Positions 32,499-45,238 of a stretch of 64,000 nucleotides of DNA are shown here, in pieces. Source of the stretch: Turritopsis dohrnii (Eukaryota > Cnidaria > Hydrozoa > Anthoathecata > Oceaniidae); contig BQMF02000096.1 in NCBI GenBank assembly GCA_027922465.2, positions 620,001 to 684,000 of the forward strand. Direction: 5' to 3'. Position 1 is the first letter of the stretch; every line of letters begins with the position of its first letter. The notes under the pieces were generated by a model, which searched no databases, was not told the DNA's origin, and was given only the letters and a program-made list of their open reading frames with translations. The position numbers were made by a program, and so were the translations under genes.

Positions 32499-33318
32499 GG
32501 TGTGAGTAAGGGAAAAAAACGTGTTTTTGTTTTTTAATTAATTCCTTTGACAGGTACATGTTTATATCAAGTATGATACATTTTTGGAAAGCTTATTTAC
32601 ATCTCTAAAAGCCCATGTTAAAAATTTTAAGGTAAACTAAAAATGTAAGATTTTAGAACGAGTCAAAGAAAATGAACCTTGTTGTAAAAACGTAGCTCCA
32701 TTTACAAAACGAGTTAAGTTTAACTTATGTTTTTTACACTTTTGTAATCACAAGAGATGGAGTAAAAAACGGTTTTTTCTTTTTTTACTCAAACAAATTA
32801 TTTTCAGAGTTATTTTCAATTTCTCAAAAGTATCGTTTTCTGTTTTCATTTTTTTTGCTTTCAAGACTATAACTCATATTCTGTTCAAATTAAAAAGATA
32901 AAAAAAAAACCGTTTTTAGATCTACCCTTCAGCTTTTCAGTAAGCCAAGTCTCACTGTCAGAGCTTTTTTAGTTTTGTAAATGAAGCATCAAACGTTAGT
33001 GGCTCTGACACGAAAAGTGAACACTGAAAAAAACAGCTTTAAAGATTTTTCTTTATTGCGTGAACTAATTAATTATTTATGAAACGGAATTTTGAAACAA
33101 AAGGATCAATACGCAACATGATCAATATGTTTTATTTTTTCATGGTCTTTAATGTACACAAATTAGCCGCTAATACAACGGTTTTGGAAAATAAACGGAC
33201 TTCCCATCCACTTCCTGAAAAAATAGTTTCACCATTGGAAAATTCAGAGTTCCTTTCATCCTGATGTGCAAAAAAACGTTTTTTCAAAAAAGTCAATGAT
33301 TTTTCCCTTACTCACACC
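32499..33318. mobile_element. 820-bp non-autonomous TTAA element
   Basis: Ends GGTGTGAGTAAGGGAAAAA and its inverse TTTTTCCCTTACTCACACC are flanked by TTAA at 32495-32498 and 33319-33322. No significant ORF. The TTAA target fits Kolobok or piggyBac relatives, but the ends match neither element above. Confidence 0.75.
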
Positions 33319-33339
33319 TTAAAACCGATAACTTTTGTG

Positions 33340-33570
33340 CAGTAAAGCTAAGTGGCCACTGAAAGCGATAGAAACTATCGCAAATTTTTTTTACGATGGG
33401 CAAATCTTCTGTCGCAAATAATCTATCGCAAACACCTGTTACATGTGTGTCCACTGAAAGAAATAAATATTTAAAAATAATTTCTTTTTAATTCTAAGCC
33501 ATGGATAATGAAGACGAACTGTTGTGTGTTCTCGGTGCTACTTTGCTTTTAAACAAAAACTAAAAGCCTC
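33340..33570 (+). pseudogene. Harbinger-like 5' remnant
   Basis: Contains AGTGGCCACTGAAAGCGATAG-type end sequence and, at 33501-33563, a 20-codon frame MDNEDELLCVLGATLLL that resembles the first residues of Harbinger transposases. A stop follows at once and no catalytic part is present. Words such as ctatcgcaaa recur near 43080. Confidence 0.35.
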
Positions 33571-34875
33571 ATGGCTTGAACAATTTCCGCATCAGGCCTA
33601 CAGGAAATTGCTTTAGCCTAGTTTTCAAGATATCTGAATGACTACCCATTCTTTTCTTGCTGCTTATGTGAGAACAGGTCCATCACTATTCGCAAAATAT
33701 AACTTGTGGTTAACATGGAGAATAAAAAGATATTTGATAGAAGTGAACCAAAAAATTGTATTGCCCTCAACACTATTAAATCTTTTACAACCAAATGATT
33801 TAAAATAGGTTAAAACAAGTTTTTTAAACAAACTAAAGACCTGGTCTATTTATGATCAAATCTGCAAAAGTGACTGCCACATTTTACATCAGGACCTTGC
33901 TCTTTGTGCAAATATTTCCAGAAATGTGAATTTGGTAACATATTTAAGTAAACATTACATGAAATTGTTCATAACTTGGATTAGTAGGAGCAGAAAAAAC
34001 TTGGGCAATTCAAACTTGAACATTTTAAAGACTTTAATCCATGACAGTTAACAAGATGTTACAAGAAAAGAATTTTAGCAATTTAAACATAAAGGAAAAA
34101 CGTTCAAATAATCCCATTGATAATATAAATTGAATTCCCAAATTGTGTTAATGCGCTTCTCTACAAGTTACAACTACTCTCTAGATCTGCCACTGTTTGC
34201 ATGTTACTACTTGAATCTTTTCATGAAGTTTATAAATAACACAAATGTACACGAAAAGACAAATGACATAACAAAATTTTGTTAGAATCCGTATTACAAA
34301 TCTCTCTTCAAACACGATATCTTGTGTCCTACAACATATTACAATCCAAATTTTCACAAGGCTTTAGTGATCTCATATATGTAGGTTATTATTGGTTGGA
34401 TTCTAATCATCATCCAAAGTTTGTTTTCCTGACATATGTATCCCAAACTAATTCATTGTGCCTCCATCGATTTTCAGAGGTTTTCAGTGGAAAAAATCTT
34501 GATTATTTTTTTTAACAATGTCATATTTTCCAATGCGAGTTTAACACTAATCAGCCCCACACAGTGATAACTTGACAGAGTATTGTACAGTGACTAATAA
34601 TTTGATACAGTCTGGAATTCACCAAATTGTGCATGATGTTTATATTTTCGGTTTGTATCAGTGTGTAGACAGATGAGTCAATTCTCTCCACGTGAAGTAA
34701 TTTGTGCTTTATGACAATTTCATTTGTTTACTTTTTTCAATATCTTCAACTTTCAGTGTAATATTTATTAAATAAAATGAACATGTTTCATGCATTTATT
34801 GATAAGACGTACCAGTAATGTTGATACACTTTGAATCAATGAAGTGGTCCTTTGAATATAACATTGACAATAATA
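33571..34875. other. AT-rich spacer without recognised content
   Basis: Only short unconvincing ORFs. No repeat boundary or gene motif seen. Confidence 0.4.
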
Positions 34876-37502
34876 ATAAAACAAAACGTTATCCCTATTA
34901 GTTCACCAGCCAAAAAAGTTCGATTGGGGTTGCAATGTATTTGATTCGCACTGAGTTCGCATAATAATTCTCTCACACCTCAATCTACCATTTTGCGTAA
35001 CAGACGGACAAACGGAGAATCGGCTATTAATATATAGGCTAGCCGCCAAGGCGGCATCGCTCGTCGCCCATGTTCAGGCTGCGTTGAGTTCACGAAAAAT
35101 AAAAGTAAGGAATTGGCAATAATAAGTGTGCCCATGTTGTAGAGCTCCAAAAACTGATCAAAAAAAATGTATGGGATCGTTTTGCTACGACCAACCGTTA
35201 CGGAGATATCGTCAATCAAATGTTTTGATGACGTCACAGACCCGTTCCTCAAAAAGTTAGACCCAAATTTTTCATCACCCCGTCGCCTGTATCGCGGACC
35301 CCAAGAAACGTCAGTTATCCCTATTGGTTACCGAAATAATTTTCCCTAAATGTCGCATTCGATTTGGGTCTCAATACAGTGGTTTCACACTGACGTCGCA
35401 CAAAATAAAATAAAATAATCACTCTACAACTAAATCTACCATTTTGCGTGACAGACAAACAAACAGACAAACAGACAGAGAATCGGTTATTAATATGTAG
35501 ACTAGCCGCCAAGGCAGCGTCGCTCGCCGCCCATGTCCACCTGCTCTGTATCACTGTATCAATAAACGTCAAATTTCCTTATAAACGGCTCATACAACTT
35601 GTGTTCAGCCAGAAGCAGATTCAAAGTCACAACCTCTGGTGTGCAGTCAGTGTTACACCGGTGTTATATCAACTATTTTTCAGGTTTTTCATGATGTGTA
35701 ACTTATTTATTTTTTAAAACCAATCGTTGATCAGTACAACAATACACTCAAAACGTAGGAAGAAAAAACTTCAACTTTTTATTAGATTTTGTTTTAAAAA
35801 AGTTACGCGCTCTAACATGGGTGCTATCAAACAGGGGGAAAATGGTTTCACTTCTTAAAAATTTCACACGGGAGGAGAGAAAAAAGGAACGTGCTAAATG
35901 AATAAACTGAATAAAAAACACGTTCGATCAGAAGCGCATAACAATTAAAAGAAATTAAATTATTAAAAGAAAAGCAAAAAAACATTTTGTTTCATGACAC
36001 ACCATTAAATAATTTCGCTCACAACTCAATCTACCATTTTGCGTGACTTACAGACAAACTGAGAATCGGCTATCAATATATAGATAGCCGCCAAGGCGGC
36101 GTCGCTCGCTGCCCATGTTCAGCTTGGGTTGACTTCACGAAAAATAAAATTAAGGAATTGGCCATCGAAAGTGTTCCCATGTTGTAGAGCTCGAAAAACT
36201 GATCAAAAAAAATGTATGGGATCGTTCCGCTACGATCAACCGTTACAGAGATATCATCGTTCAAAGATTTCGATGACGTCACAGACCCGTCCCCCCAAAA
36301 AGTTAGACCCAAATTTTTCGTCACCCCATTGCCTGTATCGCGGACCCCAAAAAACGTCAGTTATCCCTATTGGTTATCGGGATAATTTTCCCGAAACGTC
36401 GCATTCGATTAGGGTCTCAATGCATTGGTTTCACACTGACGTCGCGCACAAGAACAAAAATAATTTATGTGTGATCTTACATTGCTGACTCCCCGATTTC
36501 TTTCGCAGTTTACATCTACCATTTTGTGTGACTTACAAACAAACAAACAGACAAACAAATAATCGGCTATTAATATATAGACTAGCCGCCAAGGCGGCAT
36601 CGCTCGCCGCCCATGTTCAGCCTGCGTTGAGTTCACGAAAATAAAATTAAGTAATTGGCAATAATAAGTGTGCCCATGTTGTAGAGCTCCAAAAACTGAT
36701 CAAAAAATGTATGGGATCGTTTCTCTACGACCAACCGTTCCGGAGATATCCTTGATCAAATATTTTGACGACGTCACAGACCCGTGCCCCCCAAAAAGTT
36801 AGACCCAAATTTTTCATCACCCCATCGCCTGTATCGCGGACCCCAAAAAACGTCAGTTATCCCTATTGGTTACGGAGATAATCTTCTCTAAACGTCGCGT
36901 TCGATTTGGGTCTCAATACAATGGTTTCACGCTGACGTCGCACAAAATAAAAAGAAATAATCACTCTCACAACTCACGTACCATTTTCCGTGACAGACAA
37001 ACAAACAGACTGACAGACAGACTGACAGACAGACAGAGAATCGGCTATTAATATGTAAACTAGGCGCCAAAGCGGCGTCGCTCGCTGCCCATGTTCAGCC
37101 TGCGTTGAGTTCACGAAAAATAAAATTAAGCAATTGGAAATGATAAGTGTGCTCATATTGTAGAGCTCGAAAAACTGATCAAATAAATGTATGGGATCGT
37201 TTTGCTGCGACCAACCGTTACGGAGATATCGTCGATCAAAACTTTCGATGACGTCATAGACCCGTCTTCAACAGAAATTAGACCCAAATTTTTCGTGACC
37301 CCCTCGACTGCATCGCGGACCCTAAAAAACGTCAGTTATCCCTATTGGTTACCGAGATAATTTTCCCCAAACGTCGCATTCGATTAGGGTCTCAATACAA
37401 TGGTTTCACACTGACGTCGCACAAAATAAAATAAAATAGTTACTTTCACAACTCATCTACCATTTTGCGTGACAGACAGAGAATCGGCTATTAATATATA
37501 GA
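34876..37502 (-). repeat. Tandem array of Helitron-like units
   Basis: A partial unit (34876-35038) is followed by five head-to-tail units: 35039-35501, 35502-36083, 36084-36581, 36582-37059 and 37060-37502. On the minus strand each starts TCTATATATTAATAGCCG with a (GTCT)n tract. Each ends with the GGCGGC...GCCGCC hairpin, TTGGCGG and CTAG (some CTAT or CTAG variants). Most units keep a TGACGTCA site. The unit at 35502-36083 contains a different middle (ctgctctgtatcactgtatc), shared with the 45-kb array. No ORF. Confidence 0.7.
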
Positions 37503-37662
37503 TACATTTCTGATTTGATATTGAAAGATTTTTTCACAGCACAGTTTTGTTCAAATCAAATCTTCATCTTTTTTTTCAAGACTTTTTCACAGAGAGTCAG
37601 ATAAACATCAATATTTCTTCTATATGGAATATGTTCTCATGATAATATTTCGATTGCAATGT

Positions 37663-40600
37663 TAAACAAGATTCGCAAAAATGCGACTATATATTTCCCC
37701 AAAGTTGCGAAACTTTTGTTAATTATTGTTAAGAAAAATATACATCATTAAATAACTACAATAGTATAACTACCATCAATGTCATACTCAGATAAAAACG
37801 TTGTCCTCAATAAACAGGGTAGAATTGAATTTAATACCACAAAAGAACTTATTTTGAATTTATTAAGAAATGAAGATGTTCATGGTCAAATGATAAGGTT
37901 GCTCTTATAAATTTTAAACAACTGAATATCAACAACCGCACCAATATGTAAGGCGATTTTAGCATAATAAACATATGATCTTTATTGTTGCAGAAGCTAG
38001 ACATCCTTTATACCATAAAATCACAACAAAACAATGTAATTCAACGGAAGACACTTGCACTTGCTTTTTGTAACTCAGATAAAACTATTTTACAACATTA
38101 TACAATCAAATTTACAAAAGAAGAAAAGAAAATTGTCAAACTTAATTTTAATACTACAGTATAAGTATATATTAAAAATACTACGAGGTAGATATATAAG
38201 AAACAAGATGCCCTGACAAGCATAAGGATTTCTGCAAAACCAGCTGAAGCATGAAAAATGAAAGACTAGTGATATCTTCAAATTTGAAGATTGAACGGCT
38301 TCTACAATACAACATCATATTTTTGATCATACACTCCCTAGGAATCCATGAAATCATAACTGATATATACTATAGATCAAAAATAGATAAAACAAAAATA
38401 AAACTATAATAGTTAAACCCGATAGAAAGTTTGTCAACTTCTGTTCATTTCCAGGGATGATTGCACATTACCTTTTAAAAAGTGTAAATAGGACTTAACT
38501 AAAAACAACAAAGAAAAGAAATACGCATAAGGTGCGGATCGTAACCATGGATACACATTTTATATGACAGTTTTTTTAAAAAAAAGAAATGATGTATAAG
38601 AGCGAAAAGAAAAAAAAAACACAAACTTCGAAAAAAAATTAAAAAACAAAAGCGAAAAACTCATCAGAAATACTTTGTTTTAAACTAACTACGTATCTAC
38701 CTACCTAATCTAGCTACTAAGCATTTAAAAATATAGCTTTTAAAAAGTTTATGAATGACTTTCGATAAATTTTCCTAACTGCAAGAGAGCTTCGAACCAC
38801 AAGATGTTACCAACAACGAACTTTTAAAATCATAAGTTCATTACAAGCGATGCTTCGAATTTGGTGGAACTGAAGTTCTCCATTGTGTTTTTAGTGGGAG
38901 AAATGTCTGTTATTTCGTGAAAAGTGGCAAAACATTAAAATACTTATATAAAGAATGTTTTGGTAGTTTTCATGTAAAGGCACACACAAAATTTCAAAAA
39001 ACCGCTAAGTTTGGACAGCAGAAAAAAAAAACCAAAGCCAGTTTTAATGTATTTCTTGCTTCCGCAGAAATCCAAAAAGAGAATAACAAGAAGTTTCATT
39101 TTGATTTATAATTTAATTTAATATTTCGTCCTACATCCGCAGAACATCGTCATGCAGCACGAAATATTGAATTAAATCACAGTTTATAGAATTCAACTGG
39201 TTTTGAAAGAGTCGGCGAGATCAAAGGCGCGCATTTAAGATTTTTTTCAATGTTGAAAACATAGCGAGATTGGAATAAGCCTGCACACATGTTATTAAAA
39301 TGGCGGAAAACAGTATACAAGTAGTGGAGTATTTCCCTTTGGATGATGATTTTGAAGTTATTTTGGGCTTACTAGATGAAGATTTTGAATTGGAAGAAGA
39401 AATAAATACCATTGTAGTTGTGTAAGTTAAATTATAATACTTTTTATGTACATTTTCAAGCTTTAGTCAAATTAAAGAAAATCGCTATACATCTATTATG
39501 TGGCGTGTGTGTTGTGTCACAGCTGCAGAAGGTTATCGTCGAAAATAAAACATACATACATAAGAAAATATATATTATATACCTAAAGTAGCATTAGAGA
39601 CTTAATCTAAGCAGTTAATTATTCTTATAATTATCATTATTTTTATGGCGCGAAAAGAATAAGGAGAAGTTTCATTTTTTTTTCATGTGGTTATTTATTT
39701 TTATGTTCTGAAAAAACTCTATTCCTTTGTAGGTGGATAATGAAAAAAATGATAAAAAGTGTAAGAGTGATGGTGGATTGAAGCTACACAAGTTGATAAA
39801 AACATGATGTATCTAATAAAATTTCAGTTGAAATTCTCACAGTTTCAGCAACAAGATATTTCAAGATTCGATGTACCCATCATATATTTTAAATGAAACT
39901 GATGGATATAAACATGGAGGTAGAGTTTTAGAAACAACAGAATCACATAAAAAATCTATGATGATGCTGAAAAATGAGATGTTTATCACAAATATATACA
40001 AATATCAACTTCACAACAACCGAAAAAGTATGCTGAATATGCGACAAAACATCTTCGGTTTTGTTGTATTTTTACATTATGTTTATATGTATCAAATATA
40101 TTGATTGCAGTTAAATTTTCCCGTCCTTCTCTCCTTTGACTGTATTAACACTATGGCCCCATTTGCAGGTTATTTTCGCGGGTTGCACTTTTGAGCTTTA
40201 TTTGATTCGACTACAAATGAATAGAATAAAGTTTCTGTATAATGTAGAAGTCGATGTGCATACTCACACTCAACCGGGGGTAAATCACGGAAGAAGGGGA
40301 TGCATTTCGCACAGGTGGATTTGATTTTAGATTTTATTGACAAAAACTACGGAAAGAAATTTATTTCGTCAACTTTTTCAACCACTTATCACACCATTCT
40401 GTATGAAACTTTTGACTTAGTAATTTAAATATACCAATGCCTTGAGTCCTTCTGTTACTTCCACAGCCAACAACGCAGCAATTTTCCCCAGGCATTTTAA
40501 AAACATGCATTTTTAGAAGTTCTAAGTCTCATGTATATTGTCGTAAAGAAAAACAAACAAACACCAGTCTCATTTTTGACTCACTTTCCAGAGTGTTAGA

Positions 40601-42122
40601 TGGTATTTTTTTACTCAAATGGACTCTATTTCAAGGTGTACCAAATGGAAAAAACGGTCAATGTTATGTTTTGGTCTCGTCAGATAATAATCCAAAATCT
40701 TTAAAATATTAAAATGATCAGTTATCACATTTTTTCGTTCTTTTCGCCTGCTTTAAAAACATCTTCTTCTTTTTTGTGCAGGCTTGTAATTAAATATGCA
40801 CAAAAATGTCTAGCAATAACATAGAACAATAGAGCTATGAATCTTTCGAAACCAGTTGAATTCTATAAACTGTGATTAAATTATAAATCAAAATGGAACT
40901 TCTCGTTATTCTCTTTTTACTAAAGCTTTACGCCCTGAAGAATATCTTCAATATATAAGCAAGTAACTATCAAAAAGCAATCAAAAGCACTTCAAATTAG
41001 TACTTCAAATTCGGACAGAAGAGTTATTTTCAAAAAAGAGATGGGCTTAAAGTGACAATTAAGTTCAAGTGTAAATATATTTATTTATTATTTTGATAAA
41101 AATGACCATTGTAAATCCTAAATGAAAAAAAAAACAACAGATTTCGGTAGTGAAAATAGACTACACATCCATAACCAAATCACTAAAAAGCTGAAAGTAG
41201 ACGTTTCTTGTTCTGGCTTGATTTAATTTACAGATTGTTTGTTGGATTGAGCTTTGATTTATATACGTTTGTTGTTTGTGTAAGGAAAATTGACAGTATA
41301 TCAATTTTTCCTAAAATACCATATTATCAAAACAGTATGGGTGATCATGGAATTAATCCATAGTAAATTATGTTTCTGTTGTCAGATTAAATGAATATCC
41401 AGGGAAGCACATTTTTCGAGCAGATATCTGTGTCTCAATCTTGTCTGTTATTATACGTAGTTGGTTTTCTGACGTTCTTATTGCATATACGACATCACAT
41501 TTTTACTTGCTGTTTTTGTAATGTAGTTTTTGAATTAACACTGGTGGAACTGGTTGTTCTCCACATAAAAAAAGGTTTCCTTTTATAGCTGTATCTTCGT
41601 ACATCATTATGTGCTTTCAGTTCATCTTATATCAGGACGTAAAATAAAAATAAATCTCCAGGCTGTATTGATAATGAATTTTTGCCTTTACACTGAAATC
41701 ACAGCTTCAATGGTTTGCTGTTCTAAGCATTTAATTACCAATCATCATCATCTCAACAAAAACAAAACAATATTTTTCTGTTTTTTTTCTGGGTTTTGTT
41801 TTTTCAAAAGTTTTTACGAAACCTTTTAAGACAATACTGAACTAAAACGATTTATTTCCATCATTTAATTTGAATTCTCTTAAATTATTTTAAAAGCTAG
41901 TGGAAAAATCAAAAATCTTCTACAGCCCATCTGACTGAAAAAGCATGGCATACTACTTGACTGTAGACTAGCCTCTATTCTTATCTACTACTGCTAGGCA
42001 AAAAATTGCATTCTGAACCACGGCTATAAAAGTGAACGGAGAAGGAGGACGAGGAGGAGGAGGAAGAGGAGAAGGAAACTGCCGGTTTTAACATATATTT
42101 CGCCCTATGGGGAAATATATAA
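37663..42122. mobile_element. 2-kb repeat, copy 2, split by another element
   Basis: Its left part (37663 to about 38140) matches 22095-22650 and its right part (about 40955-42122) matches 22660-24230, including TATATATTTCCCC and GGGGAAATATATA ends. The sequence between, about 38140-40950, is absent from the other copy. The split shows that insertion happened after this repeat arrived. Confidence 0.6.
39085..40915. mobile_element. Nested DNA element with long inverted ends
   Basis: The arm at 39085-39215 and the inverse at 40843-40915 share GAATTCAACTGG, the TTTATAGAATTC region and AAGTTYCATTTTGAT words. The left arm has an extra small palindrome (about 39120-39168, AATATTTCGT...ACGAAATATT). 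Inside, 39301-39423 encodes MAENSIQVVEYFPLDDDFEVI and an acidic continuation up to a GTAAGT donor, which looks like a first exon. No catalytic domain is recognised downstream. Confidence 0.5.
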
Positions 42123-42628
42123 AAATAGCGGGATTTCGGGGTTTCATAAACTGTCTCTTAAAACGAAACCAAATCGGGATTGGCAGGGAAATACGGAACA
42201 AAAAAATTCGCCGAACATAGATAGATAGATACCAAGACGAAATCAATATCTTTCGCTTAGCGAAATCTAATAAAGACAGGAAAGAAGTCTTAAATTCTTC
42301 TTCAAAGTTTCTACGAAGCAACTTCTTCAAAATCGGTTGGAAAACGTTTCACGTGCTCTCTGTGCATATTTTACGGAATTGATAATAGAAATTTTGAATT
42401 GGATTGAATTGGGCAGTTTTTAATATAAAACGGATAAAATAACTAACTAAGTATTTTAAAAGTATAAAAAAGTTAACATTTTCGGGAATTAATGTTGAAA
42501 GTGGCTTCTTTGTATTACATTTAGCATAGAGTTTTGGGTCTGTCATTTATTATTCGGAATAAAAAAACAATCCGAGCAGACTTTCCGAAAACGGCAAAAA
42601 GTGTTACATATACAGATAGATAGATAGA

Positions 42629-42883
42629 ATGCGTAAACCAAACAATTTCCTACGCTTAAAAGCGCGGAAATTGAATAAAATAAGAAAAAGAAAACGCAAG
42701 TATTGGGTTCAGGAAATTTATTGTAAGCGAGAGAAATACGGTGTTGCAAGATTAGCATATCCGATGAGAATTTCAAATAGGGAACAATATTTGTTTTTAA
42801 AATCAGGACTTTCTTTATCTTTTCTTTCTTTACGGACAAGGATATTTTCTCACATATTCAGCAAGAGATTCTTCTTCCAATAA
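42629..42883 (+). pseudogene. Harbinger transposase N-terminal fragment
   Basis: Encodes a basic stretch then KRKYWVQEIYCKREKYGVA and MRISNREQYLF, matching the W-x-x-x-I-Y-x-x-R N-terminal block of Harbinger transposases (compare MWVRKIFSEREKHGEF at 63680). After REQY the frame turns to unrelated residues, and no catalytic part follows. It is a remnant. Confidence 0.5.
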
Positions 42884-42899
42884 ACTCAGTTGTGTTTTT

Positions 42900-45238
42900 C
42901 TACCCATACTTATTCTTACTTGTTGGATTTTGATGTGATATGATTTCATCTTTGATTTTTAATCTTTGAAACAATATAGATCTATTCAATTGTTTCATTT
43001 TTTTATATCGGATTTTCTTTGATATCAAGATTTTTTCGCGATGGAATTAATTTTGCAATTGAAAACTTTTTCATTTCCTATCGCAAAACATATGCGACGA
43101 AAATTGGCGATGATCGGTTACTTTTGATTCCAAGAGTGTGTCCACTAAACAAGAATTAATATTTTTTACGATGATCATTTGCGACAGCGCAAATAGCTTA
43201 AGAGAAAGTAAGAGAAAAGTCCTTCCTAGTTAAAAAGAGGCTTTCAGAGAGGCCTTGTCAACCTTCTACTTTTTTATATGACATATTGTGAAGCCTGACG
43301 ACGAAGTTATCAACAGCCCTTCGAAATATTGCTTAAAATTTAAAAACAATAGAGTATATTTCCGTAAAATGATGTATCAAAATTTATAATTTCAAAGTTA
43401 CTCTTCGAAGATGACTCTAAAACAACACTATGAAAACTTGGAAATATGTTTCCCAAAATTTTCTACTTTTGAAATTTCAACCCCCAGGAAAAGTAAATTG
43501 CCAATTTTTGTGAAACACTAAAAAGTAGTAAGTAGTAAAATTCAACGTTCGTGATTCGGTTTAAGTAAAATCAGTGGACATTGGTTTTCACCTGGACGTC
43601 TTTATGTCAAAAATGGCCTGGGTGCAAAGTTGCTGACATATTAAATATTTGAGATCGTTACTTTTTATGCTCTTTACGTCTTTACTTGCATTAAGCAAAC
43701 TCAGACTGATTGTAAATTCTCCGCTCCCAAAAATATTTGTAAATTTTGGTTGGATGATTAAGCTTATGAACAATTATCTGTTTATCCAAACCTCTGCTAA
43801 AATAGTTTTCACACAAAAAATGATTAGTGGTTAGATGTTAAAATATGACAAAAATTCTTTTTCTATAATTCATCATAATCTTGTTCTCCAAAAAAATGGT
43901 AAAAGAAATGAAAAGTCGAAACCATGAAAAGGTCATTCTTCACAGTAAATGAATTTCACGATTGACTAAATGCCTTATCCAACACCGCTGCTGTTCCTCA
44001 TGTAGCAATGAAACATAAAAACCAAATGTTATCATTAAACACTATGTTATGGCAACTCGATAACTAGGTTTTGATCAGCTTATCGTGTTTATTTGAGAAA
44101 GCTCCATTCTTTCATTTCTACACTAATCCACTCAGTATAAGGTTATTGAAAATATATTTTTTTTACTATTATTACAATTATGGGGTTATTTGAAGAAAAA
44201 TGAACTTGATCTTTTATGTGTCTATAAAAGTTTTGGTTTGTTGTAATAGTATATATAAGATTCATTCATGCACACTTTTTCCTATGCCCAAGAAAGAAAA
44301 TGCTACGGCAGGGATGCTAGCAGCCAGGATGCAAGAAATACCAAATGCAATTCTAATGTCAGTCTTTAGCAAAATAAAGTAATGCACATTATACCAAGCA
44401 GACATCTTGACAATCATCAGAAAGTTTTTTTTTTAGATTTTATTCACAGGAAAGTAAATAACTTTACGATAGAGAGTCTGCTTTACAAAATGAGGGTAGA
44501 TTTCAGAATTTACTTAACTTTGGCAACGCAATACAATGCCAAACCTGGTATTATTGTAGAAGTTCCTACCCTGAGACATGAAACCTCATAACGCAGTGAT
44601 TAATTGAATTGAAGTCCACGATGTTAGAATGTAAGTAAACATGAACTGTTGAATGCAATGAAAAGATCTTTTGTAATATGCATGTTCTTTAAAAACAGTA
44701 GTGTCAAATCGAATTGCTTGCTCATTCTGGATAGGTATGTGTAAAAAACCGAAAGTTAAACTCTCAAATTTTTTATCAGTGAAAAGATTCTAGATTGGCA
44801 GACAATGAAATTAAAACAGCAAAGAAAGTTTAAGAGAAAAGGGCAACGCAGTAAATTAAAACTTATTACATACCTTGTAGTATTATTTCAAATCATCGTT
44901 CGTTTTTCACAGAATTCAAACTGTTTGGAAAGCGACAAAATAACGTATTATGTAGCTACTCAGATAAGTGTAAACAAAAGTAATTTGATACCCATTCTCT
45001 ATCTAGGATGGCTTGTTTATACTTTTTTCTCCAACAAAGATGACGGATAGACGTGTTAAGAATGCTTACAATCATGAAAGTGTTTTTGAAATATAATAAA
45101 TGATACGCGAAGTTTCAACCCCGCAAATGTTCCTACAAAGTAACTGAAAAATCTGTTCATAGATGCCGTCCTAACGAAACCTACATGTAAGTGTTAAATC
45201 CCCATTTAGAAATTATCATTAGCAATATTTATTTCGGA
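42900..45238. other. Spacer; possible lone hydrophobic exon
   Basis: Mostly featureless. On the minus strand at about 44365-44265, behind a gctaaag acceptor, a short frame reads DIRIAFGISCILAASIPAVA and stops soon after. It could be a membrane-span exon of a tetraspan-like relic, but no partner exon in phase was found. Confidence 0.25.

Noticed and set aside
44265..44365. Possible tetraspan exon (DIRIAFGISCILAAS)
   Set aside because: No neighbouring exon with compatible phase could be found, so it is only mentioned as part of the spacer.
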